From Burkholderia humptydooensis (GTDB lineage Bacteria; Pseudomonadota; Gammaproteobacteria; Burkholderiales; Burkholderiaceae): a stretch of DNA of 64,000 nucleotides. A program made the position numbers and the translations under genes. A model generated the notes under the pieces. It saw only the letters and a list, made by a program, of their open reading frames with translations, did not search any database and was not told where the DNA came from. Position 1 is the stretch's first letter, and the number at the start of each line of letters is the position of its first letter. The stretch is from contig NZ_CP013380.1 of the NCBI RefSeq assembly GCF_001513745.1, forward strand, positions 62,001 to 126,000, in the 5' to 3' direction. Shown one piece after another: positions 30,948 to 40,433 of this stretch.

Positions 30948-31178
30948 ATGTCCAACATCTCGATCCATGAACTCGAAGCCGCGATCAATTTCTGGCGGGC
31001 CCGCTCGCCGTCGAGCGGCGACGAACTCGAACTCTGCGAAGAGGCTAGCGCGCTTTCCAAACCGTATGCGTTGCTGATTGTACAGCGCCAAAGTGCGCTG
31101 CAACTGGAAGGATTGGACCCTGAAGCGCGCAACGCATGGGACGCTTACGTTCTACTTAACAACGGCTTGGAAAGCTGA
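30948..31178 (+). CDS. DUF3717-type small protein
   Basis: 76-aa soluble protein beginning MSNISIHELEAAINFWR and continuing ELCEEASALSKPYALLIVQR; this pattern matches the small DUF3717 proteins common in Burkholderia. Function unknown. ATG at 30948 is the natural start. It is divergent from the response regulator gene, and TACAAT at 30842-30847 may be its -10 box. A short stem-loop followed by GCTTTATT overlaps its stop codon and may end transcription. Confidence 0.8.
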   Translation: MSNISIHELEAAINFWRARSPSSGDELELCEEASALSKPYALLIVQRQSALQLEGLDPEARNAWDAYVLLNNGLES

Positions 31179-31260
31179 AGGCTTTCGCTTTATTCAGCAT
31201 AGAAAACGCTTACGGAAAGCGATACGTTGACGATTCGAAATCGAATCCTCATCAGGGTAA

Positions 31261-31566
31261 TCACGCAGCCTTCGCGTGCTTGCCCACTTCGTCGATGAAA
31301 TGCGCGAGCTTGATGTCGCGCTCGGTGAGACCATTGGCGTCGTGCGTCGACAGCGTGACGTCGACGCGGCTGTAGACGTTGAACCACTCGGGATGGTGAT
31401 CCATTTCCTGCGCCTTGATCGCGACGCGCGTCATGAAGCCGAATGCTTCGTTGAAATCGGCGAAGCGAAGGCTGCGCTGGATCGCGTCGCGGCCGGGAAC
31501 GGCGGTCCAGTGAGGCAGGCTTGCGAGTTGCGTCTTGCGTTCTTCCGATGTGAGCTTGTGAATCAT
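31261..31566 (-). CDS. phhB: pterin-4a-carbinolamine dehydratase
   Basis: Regenerates the tetrahydrobiopterin-type cofactor used by phenylalanine hydroxylase. 101 aa from ATG 31566 ([16 protein letters not shown]), chosen because GACGAGG lies 8 bp before it; the ATG at 31572 is too close to that site. The active-site pattern is [23 protein letters not shown]. Second gene after phhA on the minus strand, 83 bp downstream. Confidence 0.95.
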   Translation of the reverse strand: MIHKLTSEERKTQLASLPHWTAVPGRDAIQRSLRFADFNEAFGFMTRVAIKAQEMDHHPEWFNVYSRVDVTLSTHDANGLTERDIKLAHFIDEVGKHAKAA

Positions 31567-31649
31567 TTTCATACCTCGTCCGATGGCGGCGCGGCCGTGC
31601 CCGTTCGCGCGGCGGGGCGCCGTATCGGCCATTCTTTCATAATTGTTCG

Positions 31650-32543
31650 TCAAGCGTCTGTGTCGGTTGCCCAGCCTTCGCCCGTGCCGCGCGTAAGCAC
31701 ATGATCGCCGTCAAGCACGGCGCCCGCCGCATGCTCGGGCGCGTCGGCGAGCCGCGCGGCGAGCGCGCGCGCGTCGACGTCGGCGAGCGCGAAGAGCTGC
31801 GTGAAATCGTCGATCACGAAGTAGGTCTTCTGGAACGTGTCGATCCGGTAGCGGGTCCGCATCACGCGCTCGAGATCGAAGCCGATCCGGTTCGGCGACG
31901 CGCTTTCGAGGCTGTAGAGCGTCTCGCCCTTGCTCGACACGATGCCCGCGCCGTAGATCCGCAGCCCGTTTTCGCCGCGCGCGCCGCGGATCAGGCCGAA
32001 TTCGACCGTATACCAATAGAGGCGCGCGAGAAGCGCGAGCGCGCGCGGATCGCGGGCAACGCCGAGCGCCGCGCGGCCGTATGCGTGCATGTAGTCGGCG
32101 AATACGGGATCGATCAGGAGCGGCACGTGGCCGAACAGATCGTGGAAGCAGTCCGGCTCCTGTAGATAATCGAGCTGATCCGGGCGACGCATCCACCAGG
32201 TGACCGGAAACCGCCGGTTCGCGAGATGCTCGAAGAAGATGGCGTCCGGCACGAGGCCCGGCACCGCGACGATGCGCCAGCCGGTCGCGGGCTCGAGCCG
32301 GCGGTTCACGTCGGCGAATGACGGCACGCGCTCGGGCGCGAGACCGATGCGCGCGAGGCCGTCGATGAACGCGTCGCACGCGCGGCCGCGCAGCAGCGCC
32401 GCCTGCCGCGTATACAACTGCTTCCACACAGCATGGTCGACGCCGCCGTAGCGGGCGAGCGGCTGATCGATGGTGAAATCGGCGCGGGTTTCGAGGCCCG
32501 CGTCGAACTGTTCCTTCAGTTTCGCGGTGACGACGGTGGACAT
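31650..32543 (-). CDS. phhA: phenylalanine 4-monooxygenase
   Basis: Converts phenylalanine to tyrosine with O2 and a reduced pterin; 297 aa, the length of bacterial PhhA. The non-haem iron ligands are in [15 protein letters not shown] (two His) and YWYTVEFGL (Glu). ATG at 32543 has AAGGCG upstream; an ATG at 32564 also opens the frame. Operon with phhB and divergent from the Lrp-type gene at 32688, which very probably regulates it. The gap of 144 bp would hold the operator. Confidence 0.96.
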   Translation of the reverse strand: MSTVVTAKLKEQFDAGLETRADFTIDQPLARYGGVDHAVWKQLYTRQAALLRGRACDAFIDGLARIGLAPERVPSFADVNRRLEPATGWRIVAVPGLVPDAIFFEHLANRRFPVTWWMRRPDQLDYLQEPDCFHDLFGHVPLLIDPVFADYMHAYGRAALGVARDPRALALLARLYWYTVEFGLIRGARGENGLRIYGAGIVSSKGETLYSLESASPNRIGFDLERVMRTRYRIDTFQKTYFVIDDFTQLFALADVDARALAARLADAPEHAAGAVLDGDHVLTRGTGEGWATDTDA

Positions 32544-32687
32544 GGTGTACGCCTTGCTTCGCATCAGTGGTGAGGATGCATGCAAGTGTAGAGCGGGGTT
32601 CGCGCGGATTGGACGCAAAGTCGGCGTATATTGGCCTATAAATGCGATAATCATGCATCAAAATGCACAACTATGCGGAGAATCCTC

Positions 32688-33179
32688 ATGCTGGAACTCG
32701 ATCACTTCGATTTGGCGCTGCTCGACGTGCTGCAGCGCTTCGGCCGCGCGACGCATCAGCAACTGGGCGAAGAGGTGCCGCTTTCGCCGTCGCAGATCGG
32801 CCGGCGGCTGCAGCGGCTCGAGGCGGCGGGCGTGATCGACGGCTACCGCGTCGTGCTGCGGCCCGAGCGGCTCGGGCTTGGCGTCACCGCGTTCACGAGC
32901 CTGAAGCTCAAGCATCACGGCGATTCGATCATCGAGCAGTTCCAGCAGCAGATCGACGTGCTGCCGGAAGTGCTCGAATGCCACGCGGTGGTCGGCGACG
33001 CCGATTATCTGCTCAGGATCGTCGCGCCGGATCTGAATGCGCTGTCGTCGTTCGTGATGAAGAAGCTGATGCGGGTGCCGGGCGTCGACAGCGTTCGCTC
33101 GAACATCGTGCTCACGACGTTCAAGCGCAACGGGCCGCTGCCGCTCGGCCATCTGGCGTCGGGCGCGCCCGCCGCATGA
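32688..33179 (+). CDS. Lrp/AsnC-family regulator of the phenylalanine hydroxylase genes
   Basis: 163 aa. N-terminal helix-turn-helix DLALLDVLQRFGRATHQQLG plus LSPSQIGRRLQRLEAAGVI; C-terminal ligand-sensing RAM domain with LPEVLECHAVVGDADYLLRI. The start at 32688 is set by GCGGAG 7 bp upstream. Divergence from phhA is the usual arrangement for aromatic-amino-acid Lrp regulators (PhhR-like role by an Lrp protein). Target inferred from position. Confidence 0.92.
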   Translation: MLELDHFDLALLDVLQRFGRATHQQLGEEVPLSPSQIGRRLQRLEAAGVIDGYRVVLRPERLGLGVTAFTSLKLKHHGDSIIEQFQQQIDVLPEVLECHAVVGDADYLLRIVAPDLNALSSFVMKKLMRVPGVDSVRSNIVLTTFKRNGPLPLGHLASGAPAA

Positions 33180-33195
33180 CGCGCGCAGGCGCGCA

Positions 33196-33726
33196 TTACG
33201 CGGCGGGCTCGGCTTGCGCGTTGAGCAGATCGACGTACGCTACCGCGACGAGATCGTCGCTCGGCACGCCGAGCTTCGCGAACACCGCGTGCGCTTCCGC
33301 GTGGCCGCCGTCCTCGTCGTCTTCGGGCCCGAGCACGACTTCCAGCTCGACGAAGTCGCCCAGGCCGTCGACGCGGTCGAGGTGGATCCGCGTGCGGCCC
33401 GCCAGATAGACGTGCCGCTCCTTCGTCACGATGCCGCGGGTCGTGAGCGCCGTCGCGAGGAGCGCGTGCATCGCGTCCGGGTTCGTCACCGGGCTGCGCG
33501 TGTAGTACGACGCCTTCGGGCCGTCCTGATCGTCGCGCTGGTAGAAGATCAGCTCGGCGGGCGTGCCGTCCTCGAAGCGGCGCAGCTTCAGGCGGCCGCG
33601 CGGCACGTCGTAGAAGAAATCCTGCTGCCGGTAGAAGAGCGGCGCCTCGGTCGCCAGCTCGGCGGCCCGTTCGCGCAGTTGTTCGAATTCGCGCGCGCGG
33701 GCTTTGATCTCGATGTTGCGGGCCAT
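33196..33726 (-). CDS. CYTH-domain protein (class IV adenylate cyclase/thiamine-triphosphatase-like)
   Basis: 176 aa, one CYTH domain starting with the EIEIK-like signature (MARNIEIKAR). The beta-barrel strands with alternating charged residues follow: GRLKLRRFEDGTPAELIFYQR and RIHLDRVDGLGDFVELEVVL. Family members bind a triphosphate and metal inside the barrel; activities include cAMP synthesis and triphosphate hydrolysis, and the actual one is not predictable here. Convergent with the Lrp gene, 16 bp apart. Confidence 0.9.
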   Translation of the reverse strand: MARNIEIKARAREFEQLRERAAELATEAPLFYRQQDFFYDVPRGRLKLRRFEDGTPAELIFYQRDDQDGPKASYYTRSPVTNPDAMHALLATALTTRGIVTKERHVYLAGRTRIHLDRVDGLGDFVELEVVLGPEDDEDGGHAEAHAVFAKLGVPSDDLVAVAYVDLLNAQAEPAA

Positions 33727-33911
33727 GCGGGTCTCCTGTGAAGAGCGTTTGCGGGTCCGGACAAACCATCCAGAAATTTCTATTCTATCGGGGCGCGAGC
33801 GATTTTGACGCGATGCGAAAAGGCCGCGCGCCGGCCGTGCGGGCGCGCATCGTTGCTTTTTCACGCTCCCCTATGCGCGCGAGCCGCCGCGCCGACCATC
33901 ATCAGCGGCGC

Positions 33912-34811
33912 TCATATCGCCCATTGCTCGTCGATGAGGCGCAACGCGGCGGCGATCGCCGGTTCGTCGCGGCGCTCGGCGAGCGTGAGGAACGTGAGCT
34001 CGGCGGGCACCGCGATGTGCTCGACGATCGTGAGCGCGTGCGCGTGCGCCTCCCGCAGCGCGATCGAGTCGCGCGCGAGCGTCAGGCCGACGCCCGATTT
34101 GACGAGATCGAGCATCGACGTCTCCTGATCGACCTCCGCGACCTTGACGGGCTGCGCGCCCGCGTCGGCGAAGCGGCGCGACAGGAGCCGCTGGTGCGCG
34201 GACGCGGCGGGCGTCCAGATCCACGGCAGCGCCGCGAGCTCGCGCCACGTGCGCGCGCGCTGCACGCGCTCCTTCCAGCCGGCGGGCGCGAGCACCCGAT
34301 AGCGGAACTGCGTGAGCGTCACCGTGTGGAAGCGCTCGGCGTCGCGCGGATCGTCCTCCTCCGGCCGGCCGATGTAGTAGCCGACGTCGAGCTCGCGCGC
34401 GCGGACCTGTTCGAGCACCCAGCCGGACATGCCGTGCCGCAGCGCCGTCTCGATCCGCGGGTGCGCCTCGACGAGCCGCTTCAGGAAGCCGCCGAGCCGC
34501 AGGAATTCGGGGTCGAGGATCGTGCCGATCCGCAGCCGGCCGCGCACCTCGTGCCTGAGCGCGGCGGCGGCGCGCTTCACGTCGGCCGCCGCGTCGAGCG
34601 CGCGTTCCGCGTGCGGCAGCAGCGCCTGGCCGTCGCGCGTGAGCACGAGCCCGCGCGATGTGCGCGCGAACAGGGCGACGCCGAGCAGGTCCTGCAGATT
34701 CTTGATCTGCAGGCTGACGGCGGGCTGCGTCAGATGCAGTTGCGCCGCCGCGCGCGTGAGGTTGCCCTCGCGCGCGACCGCGACGAACGCGCGGAGCAGA
34801 GTCAGGTCCAT
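33912..34811 (-). CDS. LysR-family transcriptional regulator
   Basis: 299 aa with the usual N-terminal winged helix ([40 protein letters not shown] in pattern; the DNA-reading helix spans about residues 18-37) and a periplasmic-binding-protein-like effector domain. Divergent from mmsA with a 140-bp gap, so it probably controls mmsA. That gap contains the half-site-like TTATAACGCAATTGAGCATAA, a good place for a LysR operator (T-N11-A type). Ligand unknown. Confidence 0.92.
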   Translation of the reverse strand: MDLTLLRAFVAVAREGNLTRAAAQLHLTQPAVSLQIKNLQDLLGVALFARTSRGLVLTRDGQALLPHAERALDAAADVKRAAAALRHEVRGRLRIGTILDPEFLRLGGFLKRLVEAHPRIETALRHGMSGWVLEQVRARELDVGYYIGRPEEDDPRDAERFHTVTLTQFRYRVLAPAGWKERVQRARTWRELAALPWIWTPAASAHQRLLSRRFADAGAQPVKVAEVDQETSMLDLVKSGVGLTLARDSIALREAHAHALTIVEHIAVPAELTFLTLAERRDEPAIAAALRLIDEQWAI

Positions 34812-34951
34812 CGAGCAATATTAGCGCGGCTTATAACGCAATTGAGCATAACTCATTGGATCGGGCGCCGGGCTCGCGGGTACCCTTCGTTTCCGAAGCA
34901 CGCGATGCGCGTGCACGACGGAAAGCGGCAACGGCAAACACGGAGGACGAC

Positions 34952-36478
34952 ATGACCGGCAGTACCCATTCGAACGATTCGCGCGTGCGCGCACTGACCC
35001 ATTTCATCGGCGGCCGCGCGCTCGACGGCGCGAGCGACCGCTACGGCGACGTGTTCGACCCGGCGCTCGGCAAGGTGACGGCGCGTGTGCCGCTCGCGAC
35101 CGTCGCGGAAGTCGAGGCGGCCGTCGCGGCCGCGGCCGCGGCGTTCCCCGCGTGGAGCGAGACGTCGCCGCTCAAGCGCGCGCGTGTGATGTTCAAGTTC
35201 AAGGAGCTGCTCGACCGCCATCACGACGAGCTCGCCGAGCTGATCACCCGCGAGCACGGCAAGGTGTTCTCGGACGCGAAGGGCGAAGTGATGCGCGGGA
35301 TCGAGGTCGTCGAGTTCGCATGCGGGATTCCGAATCTGCTGAAGACCGACTTCACCGACCAGATCGGCGGCGGCATCGACAACTGGAACCTGCGGCAGCC
35401 GCTCGGCGTCGTCGCGGGGATCACGCCGTTCAACTTTCCGATGATGGTGCCGTGCTGGATGTTTCCGGTCGCGATCGCGTGCGGCAACACGTTCGTGCTG
35501 AAGCCGTCCGAGCGCGATCCGTCGGCGTCGATCCGGCTCGCCGAGCTGCTGAAGGAAGCGGGGCTGCCCGACGGCGTGTTCAACGTCGTGCACGGCGACA
35601 AGACGGCCGTCGATGCGCTGATCGCGCATCCCGACGTGGCCGCGCTGTCGTTCGTCGGCTCGACGCCGATCGCCGAATATATTCATACCGAAGCCGCGCG
35701 GCGCGGCAAGCGCGTGCAGGCGCTGGGCGGCGCGAAGAACCATCTCGTCGTGATGCCGGACGCGAACCTGGATCAGGCCGTCGACGCGCTCGTCGGCGCC
35801 GCGTACGGTTCGGCGGGCGAGCGCTGCATGGCGATCTCGGTCGCGGTTGCGGTGGGCGGCGTCGCCGATGCGCTCGTCGAGCGGCTCGCCGCGCGCGCGA
35901 GGACACTGAAGATCGGCAACGGGATGGAACCCGACGTCGAAATGGGGCCGCTCGTGACGGCCGCGCATCGCGCGAAGGTGTCCGCGTACATCGACGCGGG
36001 GGTCGCCGCGGGCGCGAAGCTCGTCGTCGACGGGCGCGACCACGTCGTCGAAGGATGCGAGCGCGGCTTCTTTCTCGGCGGCACGCTGTTCGACGGCGTG
36101 ACGACCGGCATGTCGATCTACCGCGAGGAAATCTTCGGTCCGGTGCTGGCCGTCGTGCGGGTGCCGGATTTCGCGAGCGCGGTCGCGCTCGTCAACGCGC
36201 ACGAGTTCGCGAACGGCGTGTCGTGCTTCACGTCCGACGGCGGCATCGCGCGCGCGTTCGCGCGGAAGATCCAGGTCGGGATGGTCGGCATCAACGTGCC
36301 GATTCCGGTGCCGATGGCGTGGCATTCGTTCGGCGGCTGGAAGCGCTCGCTGTTCGGCGATCACCATGCGTACGGCGCGGAGGGCGTGCGCTTCTACACG
36401 CGCTACAAGAGCGTGATGCAGCGCTGGCCGGACAGCATCGCGAAGGGCGCGGAGTTCACGATGCCCGTCGCGAAGTGA
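34952..36478 (+). CDS. mmsA: CoA-acylating methylmalonate-semialdehyde dehydrogenase
   Basis: Oxidises (methyl)malonate semialdehyde to propionyl- or acetyl-CoA in valine and inositol breakdown. 508 aa. ALDH motifs: [19 protein letters not shown], the NAD site [21 protein letters not shown], and the catalytic Cys in GSAGERCMA (about residue 290); [19 protein letters not shown] near the end is typical of MmsA. ATG at 34952 follows CGGAGGACG. A strong terminator follows the gene. The rest of the valine pathway is not in this window. Confidence 0.94.
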   Translation: MTGSTHSNDSRVRALTHFIGGRALDGASDRYGDVFDPALGKVTARVPLATVAEVEAAVAAAAAAFPAWSETSPLKRARVMFKFKELLDRHHDELAELITREHGKVFSDAKGEVMRGIEVVEFACGIPNLLKTDFTDQIGGGIDNWNLRQPLGVVAGITPFNFPMMVPCWMFPVAIACGNTFVLKPSERDPSASIRLAELLKEAGLPDGVFNVVHGDKTAVDALIAHPDVAALSFVGSTPIAEYIHTEAARRGKRVQALGGAKNHLVVMPDANLDQAVDALVGAAYGSAGERCMAISVAVAVGGVADALVERLAARARTLKIGNGMEPDVEMGPLVTAAHRAKVSAYIDAGVAAGAKLVVDGRDHVVEGCERGFFLGGTLFDGVTTGMSIYREEIFGPVLAVVRVPDFASAVALVNAHEFANGVSCFTSDGGIARAFARKIQVGMVGINVPIPVPMAWHSFGGWKRSLFGDHHAYGAEGVRFYTRYKSVMQRWPDSIAKGAEFTMPVAK

Positions 36479-36506
36479 CGCGCACGCGTTCGACGTTCTG
36501 ACGACG

Positions 36507-36545
36507 CCGCGCGGCCCCCGCAACGGGGCCGCGCGGTCTATGCTT
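36507..36545 (+). terminator. probable terminator after mmsA
   Basis: A 12-bp perfect stem (36507-36518 with 36525-36536), closed by a CGCAAC loop and followed by TCTATGCTTT. Very stable hairpin; the T-run is weak. Confidence 0.55.
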
Positions 36546-36646
36546 TAACGGCGCGCATCGGCTCTCGATGCGCGGCCTGGCGCCGAGGCGCACGACGGCG
36601 GTCCGCGAGAGAGACCGCCGCACCCGAATTGAGGAGACGGCAGACC

Positions 36647-38332
36647 GTGGCTACCGAACGTACGCTCGAAGGCGAATTCGATTATGTGATCGTCGGCGCC
36701 GGCACGGCCGGCTGCGTGCTCGCGAACCGGCTCACCGAAGACCCGGACGTGACCGTGCTGCTGCTCGAAGCCGGCGGCAAGGACGACTATCACTGGATCC
36801 ACATCCCGGTCGGCTATCTGTACTGCATCGGCAATCCGCGCACCGACTGGCTCTACAAGACCGAGCCCGAAGCGGGCCTGAACGGCCGCGCGCTGTCGTA
36901 TCCGCGCGGGCGCGTGCTGGGCGGCTCGTCGTCGATCAACGGGATGATCTACATGCGCGGCCAGCGCGGCGATTACGACGACTGGGCGCGCGCGACGGGC
37001 GACGCGGGCTGGTCGTGGGACAGCGTGCTGCCGATCTTCAGGCGCAGCGAGGATCACCACGCGGGTGCGACCGACATGCACGGCGCGGGCGGCATGTGGC
37101 GCGTCGAGAAGCAGCGGCTGCGCTGGGAGATCCTCGAGGCGTTCTCGCAGGCCGCGCAGCAGACGGGCATTCCGGCCACCGACGATTTCAACCGCGGCGA
37201 CAACACGGGCGTCGGCTATTTCGAGGTCAATCAGAAGCGCGGCATCCGCTGGAACGCGTCGAAGGCGTTCCTGCGCCCCGCGCTCGCGCGGCCGAATCTC
37301 ACCGTGATCACCGGCGCGCAAGCCGAGCGGCTCTTGTTCGACGGCAAGCGCTGCGCGGGGGTCGAATATCTCGGCGGCGGCGCGCCGTTCGTCGCGCGTG
37401 CGCGCGCGGAAGTGCTGGTTGCGTCGGGCGCGGTGAATTCGCCGCAGTTGCTCGAATTGTCCGGCATCGGCGACGGCGGCCGGCTGCAGGCGCTCGGCAT
37501 CGGCGTCGTCGCGGACGTGCGCGGCGTCGGCGAAAACCTTCAGGATCACTTGCAGTTGCGGATGGCGTTTCGCGTGCGCGGCGTGCGCACGCTGAACACG
37601 CTGTCCGCGCACTGGTGGGGCAAGCTGTGGATCGGCGCGCAGTACGCGCTGATGCGGCGCGGGCCGATGTCGATGGCGCCGTCGCAACTGGGCGCGTTTG
37701 CGAAATCGGATCCGAACGATCCGGCGCTCACGCGGCCCGATCTCGAATATCACGTGCAGCCGCTGTCGCTCGAGCGCTTCGGCGAGCCGCTGCATCGCTT
37801 CAACGCATTCACCGCGTCGGTCTGCCATCTGCGGCCGACGTCGCGCGGCAGCATTCATGCGGTGTCGCCGGACCCGGCGCGCGCGCCGTCGATCGCGCCG
37901 AACTATCTGTCGACCGATCACGATCGGCACGTCGCGGCGAATGCGCTGCGCCTGACGCGCCGGATCGCCTCGGCGCCCGCGCTCGCACGCTATGCGCCCG
38001 AAGAAATCCTGCCGGGCGCCCAGTATCTGAGCGAGGCGGAGCTGATCGCCGCGGCGGGCGCGGTCGGCACGACGATCTTCCATCCGGTCGGCACGTGCCG
38101 GATGGGGCGCGCGGACGATCCGGACGCGGTCGTCGACAGCCGCCTGCGCGTGCGCGGCGTGACGGGGCTGCGGATCGTCGATGCATCGGTGATGCCGAGG
38201 ATCACGTCGGGCAACACGAACTCGCCGACGCTGATGATCGCCGAGCGGGCGAGCGACATGATTCGCGCGGATCGCCGCGGCGCGCCGGAGCACGGCGTGG
38301 CCGCGCGTGGCGAGGCAGCGCTGCCGACGTAA
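36647..38332 (+). CDS. GMC-family FAD oxidoreductase (choline/alcohol dehydrogenase-like)
   Basis: 561 aa. N-terminal FAD site DYVIVGAGTAGCVLANRL, the GMC signature GRVLGGSSSINGMIYMRGQ, second signature GAVNSPQLLELSGIG, and the C-terminal active-site region TIFHPVGTCRMG and NTNSPTLMIAE. The start is most likely GTG at 36647, with GAGGAGAC 8-10 bp upstream; there is no suitable ATG. The alcohol oxidised is unknown: choline dehydrogenase-like annotations for this group are generic and no betaine genes are adjacent. Confidence 0.92.
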   Translation: MATERTLEGEFDYVIVGAGTAGCVLANRLTEDPDVTVLLLEAGGKDDYHWIHIPVGYLYCIGNPRTDWLYKTEPEAGLNGRALSYPRGRVLGGSSSINGMIYMRGQRGDYDDWARATGDAGWSWDSVLPIFRRSEDHHAGATDMHGAGGMWRVEKQRLRWEILEAFSQAAQQTGIPATDDFNRGDNTGVGYFEVNQKRGIRWNASKAFLRPALARPNLTVITGAQAERLLFDGKRCAGVEYLGGGAPFVARARAEVLVASGAVNSPQLLELSGIGDGGRLQALGIGVVADVRGVGENLQDHLQLRMAFRVRGVRTLNTLSAHWWGKLWIGAQYALMRRGPMSMAPSQLGAFAKSDPNDPALTRPDLEYHVQPLSLERFGEPLHRFNAFTASVCHLRPTSRGSIHAVSPDPARAPSIAPNYLSTDHDRHVAANALRLTRRIASAPALARYAPEEILPGAQYLSEAELIAAAGAVGTTIFHPVGTCRMGRADDPDAVVDSRLRVRGVTGLRIVDASVMPRITSGNTNSPTLMIAERASDMIRADRRGAPEHGVAARGEAALPT

Positions 38333-38834
38333 AAGTGACACGATCCGTTGAAAGAATCGGCAAAGAATCGGAATCAAAAACAGCCGAGGGTTAACCCAAA
38401 AGCGAAGCGAGCGATCTCGTGCGTACTCGATCGCGACGGCGGTTTTCCGATTTGTACCGGAACGCGTTTTTCGTCGCGGGCCTTTTCGCCGCCCGCGCAA
38501 AAAAATGCATGTGGCGCCAGGGTTTGCGCGCGGTCGGAAACGATTCCGCGCGAACCGGACCGCAGTGCGCGAATAAGCGAGCGCATTGATCTACAAAACA
38601 AAAAAACCGAGTAAAAAATGCTCGCGGCTGTCGCGCCCTATAAGTGCAAATCCCGATGAATGCACTGCACCAACGGCGCGACAATGACACGCAGTCTGAA
38701 TCTGCGACTTGCGCGAGGAGACCGGCCTCGGCGCAAAGATACAAAGCTCGGGGGCAGCCTCTCATCCGCTGAATGCATCGTGGCCGCTTGCGCGAGATCT
38801 CTCAGCGCTTCGCCTCACTTCGTAGGAAGGGAAC
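38333..38834. other. intergenic region upstream of the first ABC operon
   Basis: 502 bp without a supported gene, lower in GC than its neighbours and with less biased codon-like structure. It should hold the promoter of the livG-type operon; TATAAG at 38639-38644 is a possible -10 box without a good -35. A perfect 8-bp palindrome GGTTAACC occurs at about 38390. Confidence 0.45.
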
Positions 38835-39614
38835 ATGATTCTCGGCGACACGATTCTCGAAACACGCGGACTCACGAAGGAATTCAAGGGCTTCACCGCG
38901 GTCAGCGGCGTGAACCTGCGCGTGCGGCGCGGTTCGATTCATGCGCTGATCGGACCGAACGGCGCCGGCAAGACCACTTGTTTCAATCTCCTGACTAAAT
39001 TCCTGAAGCCGACGTCGGGCCAGATCGTCTACAACGGCATCGACATCACCGACGAGCGCCCCGCGCAGATCGCGCGGCGCGGCGTGATCCGGTCGTTCCA
39101 GATCTCCGCGGTGTTTCCGCATCTGAGCGCGTTGCAGAACGTGCGCATCGGCCTGCAGCGCTCGCTCGGCACCGCGTTTCATTTCTGGCGCAGCGAGCGC
39201 TCGCTCAAGCGTCTCGACGATCGCGCAATGGATCTGCTCACGCAGGTCGGCCTTTCCGATTTCGCGCACGTGCCGACGGTCGAGCTCGCCTACGGCCGCA
39301 AGCGCGCGCTCGAGATCGCGACGACGCTCGCGATGGAGCCCGAGCTGATGCTGCTCGACGAGCCGACGCAGGGCATGGGCCACGAGGACGTCGACCGCGT
39401 GACGGCGCTCATCAAGAAGGTCGCGAACGGCCGCACGATCCTGATGGTCGAGCACAACATGAACGTGATCGCGGGCATCTCCGATACGATCACTGTCCTG
39501 CAGCGTGGCGAAGTGCTCGCGGAAGGCACGTACGCGGAGGTGTCGAAGAATCCGCTCGTCGTCGAGGCGTACATGGGCAGCGCGGACGCGGCCCTCGCGG
39601 GGGCGCACGCATGA
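38835..39614 (+). CDS. livG: branched-chain-amino-acid-type ABC transporter ATPase (LivG)
   Basis: 259 aa cytoplasmic ATPase. Walker A GPNGAGKTTCFNLL, signature variant LAYGRKRALEIATTLA (replacing LSGGQ, as usual in LivG), Walker B LMLLDEPTQGM, H-loop VEHNM. Preceded by GGAAGG. Stop overlaps the livF start by 4 bp. First gene of a five-gene unit G-F-K-H-M. Substrate may be an amino acid, amide or aromatic acid. Confidence 0.94.
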   Translation: MILGDTILETRGLTKEFKGFTAVSGVNLRVRRGSIHALIGPNGAGKTTCFNLLTKFLKPTSGQIVYNGIDITDERPAQIARRGVIRSFQISAVFPHLSALQNVRIGLQRSLGTAFHFWRSERSLKRLDDRAMDLLTQVGLSDFAHVPTVELAYGRKRALEIATTLAMEPELMLLDEPTQGMGHEDVDRVTALIKKVANGRTILMVEHNMNVIAGISDTITVLQRGEVLAEGTYAEVSKNPLVVEAYMGSADAALAGAHA

Positions 39615-40366
39615 ACCACAGCGAACGGGAAGAGCGCGAGTTGAACAGCGTCGAAAGCGGCACGCCCGCGCTCGCGCTCGCGGGGCTCGAAGCGTGGTAC
39701 GGCGAATCGCACATCCTGCACGGCGTCGATCTGACCGTGCACCGCGGCGAGGTCGTCACGCTGCTCGGCCGCAACGGTGCGGGCCGCACGACGACGCTGC
39801 GCGCGATCATGGGGCTCACGGGCCGTCGCCAGGGCTCGATCAGGATCGCGGGCCACGAGACGATCGATCTGCCGACGCACAAGATCGCGCATTACGGCGT
39901 CGGCTATTGCCCGGAGGAGCGCGGGATCTTCTCGAGCCTGTCGTGCGAAGAGAACCTGCTGCTGCCGCCCGTGCTTGGCGATCGCAAGAGCGCGATGTCG
40001 CTCGAGGACATCTACGAGATGTTCCCGAATCTCGCGTCGCGGCGCAGCAGCCAGGGCACGCGGCTGTCGGGCGGCGAGCAGCAGATGCTCGCGGTTGCGC
40101 GGGTCCTGCGCACGGGCGCGAACCTGCTGTTGCTCGACGAAATCTCCGAGGGCCTCGCGCCCGTGATCGTGCAGGCGCTCGCGAAAATGATCGTCACGCT
40201 GAAGGCGCGCGGCTACACGATCGTGATGGTCGAGCAGAATTTCCGTTTCGCGGCGCCGCTCGCGGATCGCTTCTACGTGATGGAGCACGGCCGCATCGTC
40301 GAGCATTTCGGCGCGACCGAGCTCGAAGGGAAGATGCCTGTGCTGCACGATCTGCTCGGCGTATAG
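39611..40366 (+). CDS. livF: branched-chain-amino-acid-type ABC ATPase (LivF) with Arg in Walker A
   Basis: 251 aa. Signature LSGGEQQMLAVARVL, Walker B LLLLDEISEGLAP (Glu then Ile rather than DEP), H-loop VEQNFR. The P-loop reads GRNGAGRTTTLRAIMG: the invariant lysine is replaced by arginine (codon CGC at 39785-39787). In a heteromeric LivG/LivF pair one site may be catalytically weak, or Arg may be a tolerated variant of this subfamily. The N-terminus has about 20 extra residues before the domain. Confidence 0.93.
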   Translation: MNHSEREERELNSVESGTPALALAGLEAWYGESHILHGVDLTVHRGEVVTLLGRNGAGRTTTLRAIMGLTGRRQGSIRIAGHETIDLPTHKIAHYGVGYCPEERGIFSSLSCEENLLLPPVLGDRKSAMSLEDIYEMFPNLASRRSSQGTRLSGGEQQMLAVARVLRTGANLLLLDEISEGLAPVIVQALAKMIVTLKARGYTIVMVEQNFRFAAPLADRFYVMEHGRIVEHFGATELEGKMPVLHDLLGV

Positions 40367-40433
40367 CGCCGCTTTGCCGGTCCCCCGATGTACATAACCT
40401 GACAACCACAACGCACTACACCAGGAGACGCCA

